Both the position numbers and the translations under genes were made by a program. The notes under the pieces were generated by a model. That model had not been told where the DNA came from. It searched no databases and saw only the letters and a list, made by a program, of their open reading frames with translations. Of a stretch of 64,000 bases of DNA, positions 1 to 7,951 are shown in pieces. Source of the DNA: Neobacillus sp. YX16 (GTDB lineage Bacteria; Bacillota; Bacilli; Bacillales; Cytobacillaceae); the NCBI RefSeq assembly GCF_030123505.1, contig NZ_CP126115.1, positions 2,680,001 to 2,744,000 on the forward strand, written 5' to 3'. Every line of letters begins with the position of its first letter. Positions within the stretch are counted from its first letter, which is position 1.

Positions 1-245
1 CTTAAAGGCGTTAGTTTAATTAAATGGACAAATAGTTGTTTCCCCATATGTATCGTATTGGTTTCGGACTTTGCATGAAACCCATGGTATTCAAATAATT
101 CGGTATCCTTATTTGAAGTGATACGAAACACTTTTGCATGAATTCGGTACCTTTTGCTCGTCGCAATCCAAATCGTGATTTGTGTTGGTTCTGCCCTGCG
201 AACAATAGGACCTGACAAGATGATTGGTAAGGTTAAGGAATTCAT
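1..245 (-). CDS. PhoD-like metallophosphatase, N-terminal fragment (cut by window edge)
   Basis: An open frame runs leftward from an ATG at 245 to the window edge with no stop, giving the first 81 residues. A TGAGGTGA ribosome-binding site lies about 6 nt upstream of the ATG. The N-terminus (MNSLTLPIILSGPIVRR, then EPTQITIWIATSK) resembles the beta-sandwich N-terminal domain that precedes the phosphatase domain in alkaline-phosphatase-D-like proteins. The catalytic part lies outside the window, so the family call rests on this segment alone. It is divergent from the flavodoxin gene; 246-468 would hold both promoters. Confidence 0.6.
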   Translation of the reverse strand, partial: MNSLTLPIILSGPIVRRAEPTQITIWIATSKRYRIHAKVFRITSNKDTELFEYHGFHAKSETNTIHMGKQLFVHLIKLTPL

Positions 246-468
246 TTTATCACCTCAGATCAATTTTTGTACCAACATTATATTCGCTTACTTAGGGAAA
301 AGTATGACAAAAGAAAAGGGTGATTGGGGATTGAATTGTAGAAATATTGCCAATATTTATTCCGATTATTTATATTTACTGCATTATAATTAAGGTAAGA
401 CATCAAAAGGTCGTACGTATATGGTTCATTTGTAAGTGAAAATTTTCCCATGGAGGGTAGGATGATTT

Positions 469-963
469 ATGAAGACATTGATTGTTTATTGCTCATCTCA
501 TGGCACAACAGAAAAAGCTGTCCAATTACTGAGTGAGTGGATGGAAGGAGAAGTATTAGCTGTCGATTTAAAAAGGGATAGAATTACATTTGATGTAAGC
601 GAGTATGACTTCGTGATCATCGGCGGTTCGATACATGCCGGCAGTATTCAAGGGAAAATTAAGCATTTTATCGGCAAGCATCATGATGAGTTGTTAACCA
701 AAAAGCTGGGCCTGTTTCTCTGCTGCTGGCATGATGGCGAAATAGCTATTGAGCAATTCGATCTCGCTTTTCCAGAGGAATTAAGGAAAGTTTCAATCGC
801 AAACGGTATTTTCGGGGGAGAATTCCTCGTCAGTAAAATGAACTTTATTGAAAGGCAAATAGTTAAAAAAGTGAGTGGTGTTACCGAGGATACCTCGAAT
901 TTAGATACAACGGCAATCATGACCTTTGTGATGAAAATTAATTCAACCTTTGCTCATGTATAA
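469..963 (+). CDS. Flavodoxin-domain protein (HemG/protoporphyrinogen-oxidase-like)
   Basis: 164 aa with an N-terminal flavodoxin fold. A beta strand and an FMN phosphate-loop-like segment (IVYCSSHGTTEKA) are followed by VIIGGSIHAGSIQGKI, which is typical of the menaquinone-dependent protoporphyrinogen dehydrogenase (HemG) branch of flavodoxins. The family uses FMN for two-electron transfer. Whether this protein oxidises protoporphyrinogen or serves another redox partner cannot be decided here, and no heme genes are adjacent. A GGAGGG site lies about 11 nt before the ATG. It is monocistronic, with a strong terminator directly after the stop. Confidence 0.75.
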   Translation: MKTLIVYCSSHGTTEKAVQLLSEWMEGEVLAVDLKRDRITFDVSEYDFVIIGGSIHAGSIQGKIKHFIGKHHDELLTKKLGLFLCCWHDGEIAIEQFDLAFPEELRKVSIANGIFGGEFLVSKMNFIERQIVKKVSGVTEDTSNLDTTAIMTFVMKINSTFAHV

Positions 964-964
964 A

Positions 965-1000
965 AAATACCTGACTCCCCATGGGGTCAGGTATTTTTTA
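965..1000. terminator. Bidirectional rho-independent terminator
   Basis: AATACCTGAC and CCCC pair with GGGG and GTCAGGTATT around a very short centre, with A and T tracts on the two sides. It lies between the convergent flavodoxin gene and the SRAP gene and can serve both. Confidence 0.85.
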
Positions 1001-1005
1001 TAGGC

Positions 1006-1683
1006 TTAACAGATTTTTTGAATCAGTTGGATTGAATTATTTTTTGGTGAATTAACTAAAGGACTCACTTCATAGGCTTCCATTAAACTATGCTCAAGTG
1101 GTTTAAGTAAGTGATGAAGCTTATTAGTCTCTGATATAGAAGGGTCTAGCCAAAATTTTTCATCTTCAGGTTTTAAGATTATAGGCATCCGGTCATGGAT
1201 GTCTTGAACCAGCTTGTTCGGACTCGTGGTGATCACCGAACAAGAATAAATTGATTTTCCTTCGGGGGATTTCCAATTCTCCCAGAGACCAGCCATTGCA
1301 AATAATTCATTTGATTTCAGCTTAATTCTCATCGGAATTTTGGTCTTACTATCAACCTTTTTCCATTCATAAAAACTATCGGCCACAATCAAACAGCGTT
1401 TTTTCTTATAGGCATTACGAAAGCTTGGTCTATCAGATAAAGTCTCGGCACGTGCATTAATCATTTTATAACCAATTGACATATCCTTCGCCCAGGGCGG
1501 AATTAACCCCCAACGTAAAAACCCCATCTTATTATGCGATCCATTATTAATCACCGCTAACACCGATTGCGAAGGAGCCACATTATAACTAGGCAAATAC
1601 TCCTCCTCCTGCAGAAAAAACTCCACATCAAACCGATCAATCAACTGATCAACCGTAGCCGTCAACGTAAATCGTCCACACAT
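1006..1683 (-). CDS. SRAP (HMCES/YedK) family abasic-site-binding protein
   Basis: 225 aa. The start is the ATG at 1683, giving MCGRFTLT; a TTG six bases upstream is less likely because SRAP proteins need Cys2 exposed after Met removal. AAAGGGGG lies just upstream. Family landmarks are Cys2, PSYNVAPSQ, RWGLIPPWA, the NARAET motif, CLIVADSFYEWKK, and HDRMPIIL, where the family has its active-site His. In known members Cys2 forms a covalent crosslink with abasic sites in single-stranded DNA and shields them. It is divergent from the ATP-grasp gene across a short repeat-containing spacer. Confidence 0.92.
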   Translation of the reverse strand: MCGRFTLTATVDQLIDRFDVEFFLQEEEYLPSYNVAPSQSVLAVINNGSHNKMGFLRWGLIPPWAKDMSIGYKMINARAETLSDRPSFRNAYKKKRCLIVADSFYEWKKVDSKTKIPMRIKLKSNELFAMAGLWENWKSPEGKSIYSCSVITTSPNKLVQDIHDRMPIILKPEDEKFWLDPSISETNKLHHLLKPLEHSLMEAYEVSPLVNSPKNNSIQLIQKIC

Positions 1684-1700
1684 TTTCAAAACCCCCTTTG

Positions 1701-1735
1701 GTGCCTGTCACCGAAGTGACAACGTAGTTGTCACC
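1701..1735. repeat. Dispersed GGTGCCTGTCACC element, copy 1
   Basis: GGTGCCTGTCACC is followed by a perfect hairpin, GTGACAAC-GTA-GTTGTCAC. It lies between the divergent SRAP and ATP-grasp genes. The 13-bp core recurs near 13557, 21008, 30448 and 33639. Confidence 0.75.
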
Positions 1736-1855
1736 ATTTATACATTGTATCACCAATTATACATCGAATTATATAGTGTAATGTATAAAATGGAAATTAT
1801 AGGCGAATAATGTTTAAGGTTTTTACTATGAATATCAACATGAAAGAGGTTACGT

Positions 1856-2896
1856 ATGAGAATTTGGTTTAATAGGTGGTTTACGACGGTTACGCATTTT
1901 ATGGAGTTGATTCGTGGGAATGAGGAGGGACGCCGGTTTGAGATTTTCGGCACTCATTCGAATAAGGACGCTCTCTATTTACAGTATTGTGATTATGCCT
2001 TTACAGAACCTACCGTGTCAGGTGAGGAATATATTGAGTTTTGTCTGGAGTTTTGTCAGAAGCATAAGATTGATATTTTCATCCCTAGAAAAGAGAATAC
2101 TCGAATCGCAAAGAGGCTGGCTGATTTTGAAGCAATTGGTGTGAAGGTGTTGGTATGTCCAGACTCAGAATTGATGGAGACACTGGATAATAAAGCAGCT
2201 GCCTACCATTCCATCATGCAAAAGGAAGAGAATGGGGCAAAACTTGTTTCGATACCAGATTTTTATGTTGTTAATAATATCAACGATTTCAAAACCGCGT
2301 ATCAATGTTTGCAGGATAAAGGACATACAGTGTGTTTTAAACCTGTTGTTGGTGAAGGAGCCACTGGTTTTCGCGTTATTGAGGATCGGATTGAAAGTAT
2401 TGACCAGCTGTTTAGAAGGGCAAGCAGCCGTCGCCTCCCATACCATTACGCATGTGAAATTTTAGGCCAGCAAGAGGTTTTCCCAGATTTAATGGTGCTA
2501 GAGTATTTAGAGGGTCCGGAATTCAGCATTGATTGTGTTGCATCGACTGAGCAGCTGTACGCTGCCATACCCAGGATGAAGGGGGATGGAAGGATTAGAG
2601 AAATCTTAGATCACCATGAGCTTATTCAACTTGCTCATCGGTTTCATCAACACTTTCCTATACCGTTTATCTTTAATATTCAAGTTAAATATAATCAGGG
2701 TATCCCTAAGCTGCTCGAAATCAATCCCCGAATGAGCGGGGGCATGCATTTTAGCTGTTTAACAGGACTGAACCTTCCTTACCTAGCCATAAAATTATTG
2801 CTAGGTGAAGAAATTGGCCAGTTGAAGCCAAGATTTGGAATTCGGGCTAGTCATCTCGAGAAGGAAATGATTCTTGATAAAGATCTTTTTGCGTAA
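1856..2896 (+). CDS. ATP-grasp domain protein (carboxylate-amine ligase-like)
   Basis: 346 aa. The N-terminal pre-ATP-grasp part (MRIWFNRWFTTVTHFMELI, ending near FIPRKENTRIAK) resembles a distinct ATP-grasp branch; from memory, relatives of it occur near tellurium-resistance (ter) gene clusters. The C-terminal two thirds carry ATP-grasp signatures: VCFKPVVGEGATGFRVI (ATP-binding lysine and glycine loop), DLMVLEYLEGPEFSIDC, and LLEINPRMSGG with the metal-binding Glu and Asn. It should couple ATP hydrolysis to joining a carboxylate with an amine or thiol; the substrate is unknown. AAGAGG precedes the ATG. It stands alone, ending at a terminator shared with the convergent MFS gene. Confidence 0.8.
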   Translation: MRIWFNRWFTTVTHFMELIRGNEEGRRFEIFGTHSNKDALYLQYCDYAFTEPTVSGEEYIEFCLEFCQKHKIDIFIPRKENTRIAKRLADFEAIGVKVLVCPDSELMETLDNKAAAYHSIMQKEENGAKLVSIPDFYVVNNINDFKTAYQCLQDKGHTVCFKPVVGEGATGFRVIEDRIESIDQLFRRASSRRLPYHYACEILGQQEVFPDLMVLEYLEGPEFSIDCVASTEQLYAAIPRMKGDGRIREILDHHELIQLAHRFHQHFPIPFIFNIQVKYNQGIPKLLEINPRMSGGMHFSCLTGLNLPYLAIKLLLGEEIGQLKPRFGIRASHLEKEMILDKDLFA

Positions 2897-2905
2897 TATC
2901 TAACA

Positions 2906-2943
2906 CCAACAACGCCTTGGGTAATTTCCCAAGGCGTTGTTGG
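2906..2943. terminator. Bidirectional terminator, 16-bp perfect stem
   Basis: CCAACAACGCCTTGGG pairs perfectly with CCCAAGGCGTTGTTGG around a TAATTT loop, between the convergent ATP-grasp and MFS genes. Confidence 0.9.
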
Positions 2944-2952
2944 TTTATGTCA

Positions 2953-4221
2953 TTATTTATTAATTACCTGGATTTTTTCAGTGGTTTCAGGAACTCGCAG
3001 TAAAACGGCTCCGCCAATGATAAATAAAATAACTAAACTAAATACACCAGCATTTGTATTACCAGTTATTTGGGCGGTAAATCCAACTAAAGCCGGCCCA
3101 AGAATAGAGGCGAATTTATAAAAAATATTATAGAATCCAAAAAATTCGTTAGCATTTTCCTTCGGTACCAGCTTCGCAAAATAAGAACGGCTAAGAGCCT
3201 GAATCCCGCCCTGTGAGGAACCGACAAGCATCGCTAAAATCCAGAAATCTAAGGTTGTTTTCATAAAATAAGCATAGATACAAATAATAATATAAATAAA
3301 AATGCCAACTAATAACATTCTCTTTCCTGTGAATTTATCTGCCAGCCTTCCATACAGCATAGCGAACGGAGCAGCAATAACTTGTGTAGCAAAAAGAATT
3401 ATTAACAGATTTGTAGATGATATCCCAAGATCAGTTCCATAGGCAGTGGACATAGTGATGATCGTGTGAACGCCATCAATATAAAAGAAATATGCAATAA
3501 GGAATAGAAATAAAGGACGGTAAGCTTTTATCCTTTTAAGAGTTAGAAATACTTTTTTAAAGCTGGTAGAAATCGGTTTTGCAACCCGATCGACGTAATA
3601 GACCTGTTCAACATTTTTTAACATTGGAATCGTAAAGGTTCCCCACCAAATCGCGGTGATTGCAAAGGCTATTTGCGTGGAGACGGTTACTGATAAAGGC
3701 AGAACCCCTTGTTGAGATAATAGAATGAGAGCAATACCGATAATGAAAGGAATAGTACTTCCGATATAGCCCATAGCAAACCCGCGTGCGGATATCTTAT
3801 TCATCCGTTCTTCACTCGTAACGTCTACAAGGAAGGCATCATAAAAGATATTGGCTCCTCCAAAGCCAATGACGGTAATAATATAACAGATTAAGAGGAT
3901 AAGCCACTGATTAGTCGGAACAACTGCCAACAGTGCCGTAAAGGCAATACCTAGAATCACAAAAAAGGTAAATAACCTCTTTTTTAAGCCTTTAAAATCC
4001 CCAATAGTTCCTAGAATCGGTGCACAAATCGAAACGAGGAGTGTCCCAAAGGAATTTGCGTATCCCAAATACGCAGTAGAGGTAGACCCTGCAAGACCTG
4101 CACTATCTGCAGCTGCTTTAAAATATAAGGGAAAGATGGCTGTTGTAATTAAAATGGAGTAAGCAGAATTAGCCCAATCATAAAAAACCCAGCTCTTTTC
4201 TTGCTTCGTCAATCGACTCAT
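2953..4221 (-). CDS. MFS transporter, UMF1 family (YxiO-like)
   Basis: 422 aa, about 12 hydrophobic segments. The N-terminus carries KSWVFYDWANSAYS, the signature of the UMF1/Atg22-like branch of the major facilitator superfamily, with further charged loops GDFKGLKKR and GRLADKFTGKR. Members are integral membrane carriers; Atg22 exports amino acids from vacuoles, and bacterial substrates are mostly unknown. The start at 4221 has a GGAGGAAA site upstream. Both neighbours are unrelated and it appears monocistronic. Confidence 0.85.
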   Translation of the reverse strand: MSRLTKQEKSWVFYDWANSAYSILITTAIFPLYFKAAADSAGLAGSTSTAYLGYANSFGTLLVSICAPILGTIGDFKGLKKRLFTFFVILGIAFTALLAVVPTNQWLILLICYIITVIGFGGANIFYDAFLVDVTSEERMNKISARGFAMGYIGSTIPFIIGIALILLSQQGVLPLSVTVSTQIAFAITAIWWGTFTIPMLKNVEQVYYVDRVAKPISTSFKKVFLTLKRIKAYRPLFLFLIAYFFYIDGVHTIITMSTAYGTDLGISSTNLLIILFATQVIAAPFAMLYGRLADKFTGKRMLLVGIFIYIIICIYAYFMKTTLDFWILAMLVGSSQGGIQALSRSYFAKLVPKENANEFFGFYNIFYKFASILGPALVGFTAQITGNTNAGVFSLVILFIIGGAVLLRVPETTEKIQVINK

Positions 4222-4522
4222 AGAGTTTTCCTCCTATTTACTTGTAAACTAAAATGCTAAAAGCTCCTGGATTATTTCTACATTTTTGTAACCTGAATTT
4301 ACTCCTCTTTAAAATAAATATATGCGGCCTCATCACAACTTTTACAAATGGCCACCCAATTATTTAACTTTCCTTTAGCATTGATGGAAATGAGCTGTGT
4401 TTATGAAATAGCATATTTGGCTTACTTGAATTAATGGTATGTCTATCATTATTGTACAATATATAAAAGGGATAATTGTTAATTTTTCTATAATTTTTAC
4501 CCTTTTGGTAATAATGCTAATT
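4222..4522. other. Intergenic region without a supported gene
   Basis: AT-rich spacer upstream of the UMF1 transporter and downstream of the oxidoreductase. A short minus-strand frame (about 4303-4390) encodes a CxxC-containing peptide but lacks a good start and ribosome-binding site, so it is not called. No RNA motif was recognised. Confidence 0.5.
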
Positions 4523-4560
4523 AAAAAAGCCAGTTCCTTTTGGGAATCCGGCTTTTTGCT
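4523..4560 (-). terminator. Terminator of the torD-like/oxidoreductase operon
   Basis: On the minus strand AAAAAGCCGG and TTCCC face GGGAA/CTGGCTTTTTT with a T tract, directly after the oxidoreductase stop codon. Confidence 0.75.
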
Positions 4561-4565
4561 TATTG

Positions 4566-6938
4566 TTATGCTTTTTGTACTTGGACTAGCATGGTTTGAT
4601 GGGCGTTGCCTTTAGCCAGCGGGGTGATGCGCTGACTGGTGAGGACGTTGGCACATCCTCCTGTATCGACTCCGTTTTTATCTGGTTTGTACCAAGCTCC
4701 TGCCTGCATGGCAACGACTCCAGGCATGATACGGGTGGTGACTTCGGCAGGTATCATAACAATGCCACGATCGTTATAAATTTTGACTTTATCACCTTTT
4801 TTAATGCCTCGCATTTCGGCATCAGCAGGGTTAATCCAAAGCACCTGTTCAGCCACTTCCTTTAACCATGGGTGGTTAGCAAATGTAGAATTGGCTCGGT
4901 TTCTTCCTTTCCATGTAATACATTGGAGAGGGAAGGTGGCTTTTAATGGATCCTGTGCGCCTTCCCATTCAGGAATATAAATTGGAATCGCTGGAATTTC
5001 ACTATGATTCATATCATATAAGCGTTTGGAGAATATCTCAATTTTTCCAGATGGTGTTTCAAATGGGTGATTGGCAGGGTCTTCAATTTGATCCTTGAAG
5101 GCAATCCTTGGTCCATCATAACGCCAATAATGAATCCGTTTCTTCTTAAATTCCTCGAAGGTTGGAGTGCTCGGCTCGACTTTTCTCGTTTCATCTAAGA
5201 TATATTTTATCCAGCCGATTTCATCGCGACCCTCGGTAAACTCCTGTCCTACACCAAGACCTTCAGCCACCTCTGATAACCAGTCATAATCTGAGCGCGA
5301 TTCGTAGTAATTCTCCACAACTTTTTCTGAAAGAATGATATAATCTCCAGATGCCCATGACTCACCGATATTCCAGCGTTCAAAGAAGGTGGTCTCTGGT
5401 AAAAGAATATCCGCATATTTCGCACTTGGTGTGAGGAAATGGTCGCTGGCAATGATGAACTCTACTAAGCTTTCATCTTCTAGAATTTTTTTTGTTTTAT
5501 TGATATCAGGCTGTTGGTTAATTAAGTAATTACCAGCTAAATTAAAGATTAATTTAATGTTAGATGTAAGCTTATCGCCATCCTTAAGTCCATTTTTGGT
5601 AGTGACCTTGCTAGGATCGGTGATCGCATCTGTCCAGTTCATTATGGAAATACTCTCTTTTACTGGATTTTCAGGAACAGGGATACCCATCGGGAATTTT
5701 CTTGGAATTCCGCCATAACCTGATGCCCAGCCGCCTGACACACCAACATTTCCTGTTATCGAAGCTAACATCGTTCCACCGCGTGCAATCCTCTCACCAC
5801 TCGCATGACGCTGCGGGCCCCAGCCTTGAATTAAGGCTGCTGGCTTAGCTGTAGCATATTCACGGGCGAGCTCTGCGATTTTCGCTGCAGGCACCTTACA
5901 AATTCGCTCTGCCCATTCAGGTGTTTTTTCGATTCCATCCTTTTTACCAAATAAATATGAAACTAGTGATTCTTTCTCAGGCACACCTTCAGGCATGTGT
6001 TCCTCATCAAAACCAATCACAAATTTATCGACAAAGTCCTTGTTATGCAGGTTTTCATTGACAATCACATAAGCCATGGCATCCATAAGTGCATTGTCAG
6101 TCCCTGGTAATAAGGGAATCCATTCATCCGCAAAAGCAACTGCCGTATTGGAATATCGAGGGTCAATCGAAATAATCTTGATTCCGGCTTCTTTTAATTT
6201 TTTATAATAATGAAGGGTGTTACCGAAAATGGTTTCAGAAGGGTTGTGTCCCCATAAGAGAATCAGCTTTGAATCTTTGAGAGAATCGAGACTGTTCCCG
6301 GTTTGGTGGGTACCATATGTATAAGGTGTTGCAGCAGCAGTGTTCCCCATACTTACGGAATGGTAATAGTTTAGAAACCCACCACTTAATACCATTAATC
6401 TTCTTGCGAGCTGAGCGCCGCCTACTGTACCGCAAGTAACCGCGGTCCCCTGATGAACGTACCTGGAGGCTGGGCCGTATTGTTCAGTAATCCGTTTGGT
6501 TTCTTTTGTAATAATAGCAACCGCTTCTTCCCAAGAAATTCTCTCAAATTTACCTTCGCCGCGTTTTCCGACTCGCTTCATTGGATATTTTAAACGATCT
6601 GGATGGTATTGATTTTTCCGGTAAGAGCGTCCTCTTACACAGGCTTTCATATATGGATTAGCTTCATCTAATTCTTGATCACTACGGGTACTTATTCTTG
6701 TAATTACCCCGTCCCTTACATGCGCCTTTATCATACATTTACCACCGCAGTCTAAGGTGCTGCAGGTAGGAACAATGGTTTCACTTGCTTCTACAATATT
6801 TTTGTTTTCAGATAAATATTTCGTGGACCAGACACCACCGGCAATAACTGGGACAGAGGCAAGACCTGTCCATTTCAATAATGACCTTCTTGACAGTTTA
6901 CTCTCGCCAATTTTAGATAATAGATTTTTATCACCCAT
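4566..6938 (-). CDS. Tat-exported molybdopterin oxidoreductase, DMSO-reductase family catalytic subunit
   Basis: 790 aa. A twin-arginine signal (SRRSLLKWTG, Arg17-Arg18) is followed by a hydrophobic stretch, predicting export by Tat. A [4Fe-4S] site is formed by Cys59, Cys64, Cys68 and Cys100. A serine-rich segment (NYYHSVSMGNTAA) sits where DmsA-type enzymes carry the molybdenum-ligating serine, and the C-terminal domain has the usual cofactor-binding pattern (KGRNRANSTFANHPW). The protein most resembles DmsA-type reductases of S- or N-oxides, but the substrate cannot be read from sequence. The gene starts 3 nt after the TorD-like gene, whose last codons contain its AAGGAGG site. No electron-transfer (DmsB) or membrane-anchor (DmsC) gene is present. 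Confidence 0.85.
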   Translation of the reverse strand: MGDKNLLSKIGESKLSRRSLLKWTGLASVPVIAGGVWSTKYLSENKNIVEASETIVPTCSTLDCGGKCMIKAHVRDGVITRISTRSDQELDEANPYMKACVRGRSYRKNQYHPDRLKYPMKRVGKRGEGKFERISWEEAVAIITKETKRITEQYGPASRYVHQGTAVTCGTVGGAQLARRLMVLSGGFLNYYHSVSMGNTAAATPYTYGTHQTGNSLDSLKDSKLILLWGHNPSETIFGNTLHYYKKLKEAGIKIISIDPRYSNTAVAFADEWIPLLPGTDNALMDAMAYVIVNENLHNKDFVDKFVIGFDEEHMPEGVPEKESLVSYLFGKKDGIEKTPEWAERICKVPAAKIAELAREYATAKPAALIQGWGPQRHASGERIARGGTMLASITGNVGVSGGWASGYGGIPRKFPMGIPVPENPVKESISIMNWTDAITDPSKVTTKNGLKDGDKLTSNIKLIFNLAGNYLINQQPDINKTKKILEDESLVEFIIASDHFLTPSAKYADILLPETTFFERWNIGESWASGDYIILSEKVVENYYESRSDYDWLSEVAEGLGVGQEFTEGRDEIGWIKYILDETRKVEPSTPTFEEFKKKRIHYWRYDGPRIAFKDQIEDPANHPFETPSGKIEIFSKRLYDMNHSEIPAIPIYIPEWEGAQDPLKATFPLQCITWKGRNRANSTFANHPWLKEVAEQVLWINPADAEMRGIKKGDKVKIYNDRGIVMIPAEVTTRIMPGVVAMQAGAWYKPDKNGVDTGGCANVLTSQRITPLAKGNAHQTMLVQVQKA

Positions 6939-6941
6939 TTT

Positions 6942-7607
6942 TTAATAGGCCTCCTTCATGGCAGGTATTAGTTCATTTTCTAGATTGAGGTACTCTTCTA
7001 AAAGCAGGGCAGCACCTTGGTATAATGAAAATCGGGTTGATTTGCTCAATAGTTCACAAAGTGCCGGACACCATTTCAGAAGATGATTGTTCAAAAAGGA
7101 ATATTGATCGTCCAATAATGCTTTCTTTGTTTCAACATCTTCGCAATCTAATGTTTTTTGAATAAGATAACTAAGAAACTCTAATTCAATCACAATATGA
7201 TCATCAGGCTCGTTACTTTCGCGGATAAATGATAAACCATACTTTCGATAGCACTTCCTAACCTCCAAAGTTATTTCATCAAATAGTAAATGCTCACGAC
7301 TTAAATAGACAGATTCCCAAAGTGGGGCAGGGAGAGAATTCGGACCAACAAATAACCGATTATATTCTTCCTTCAATTGTTTGGTTTTCTCTCCGTCATC
7401 TGCATGAAGTTCTTGAATAGAAGCATCTATGAGACGAATTCCTTCACTGATTTCACAAAGGGACCTCCATTGTGAATGATTTATTATTGTAAATAACTGC
7501 TCCTTTTCTGGTGATGCATCAAAAATAAAACGTATTAATTGATTAATATACATTCGATTCTGTAAAAGGGAAGCTTCATTCCATTTGGTGCTCTCGATTG
7601 TAGACAT
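6942..7607 (-). CDS. TorD/DmsD-family chaperone for the molybdoenzyme
   Basis: 221 aa from the ATG at 7607 (MSTIESTKWNEAS), preceded by AAAGGAGAAATT; an upstream in-frame TTG would overlap the ribosome-binding site. The all-helical protein carries KEEYNRLFVGPNSLPAPLWESVYL, close to the E-x-x-R-L-F-x-G-P signature of TorD-type chaperones, followed by a Y-x-x-x-G-L segment. Such chaperones bind the Tat signal peptide and help insert the molybdopterin cofactor before export. It is the first gene of a two-gene operon and is probably translationally coupled to the oxidoreductase. Confidence 0.85.
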   Translation of the reverse strand: MSTIESTKWNEASLLQNRMYINQLIRFIFDASPEKEQLFTIINHSQWRSLCEISEGIRLIDASIQELHADDGEKTKQLKEEYNRLFVGPNSLPAPLWESVYLSREHLLFDEITLEVRKCYRKYGLSFIRESNEPDDHIVIELEFLSYLIQKTLDCEDVETKKALLDDQYSFLNNHLLKWCPALCELLSKSTRFSLYQGAALLLEEYLNLENELIPAMKEAY

Positions 7608-7723
7608 AATTTCTCCTTTCAAACTAACTACTATTTTAATAGTAACCTAAGTTATCCTTGGAAAATTTCTTTCTGTAAATAGTTAAGAAAAATTTAATGA
7701 CTTCTTTAACAATATTTGGACTT

Positions 7724-7738
7724 TGAGAATGATTTTCA
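7724..7738. promoter_or_regulatory. Fur-box-like inverted repeat
   Basis: TGAGAATGATTTTCA matches the Bacillus Fur 7-1-7 consensus (TGATAAT-N-ATTATCA) at 12 of 14 positions. It lies between the divergent torD-like operon (117 nt before its start) and the kinase-like gene. The match is by eye only; an [Fe-S] molybdoenzyme would be a plausible target. Confidence 0.35.
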
Positions 7739-7951
7739 TTTGGACTTGGTTTTGTAATGGAAAGAAGGAGATGTACACATTTTTCCTTTTATAGTCAATT
7801 GCCTTTACACTTTATACATCAATTGAATTTATTATAATAGGCAGTAAATTTTTCTAGGGAATAGGGAATAGACAAGCCGATTATCCCAATGAATACTGCC
7901 AAGATAACGAAACCAATCAAGCTGCCAACTTGAAAAGGAAGGAGTGAAAAT

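Noticed and set aside
154..393. 79-codon open frame at the left end
   Set aside because: Runs antisense to the N-terminus of the PhoD-like gene and into AT-rich intergenic DNA; no suitable start signal.
4303..4390. Short minus-strand frame with CKSC motif between the UMF1 and oxidoreductase genes
   Set aside because: No standard start codon or ribosome-binding site; too short to judge.
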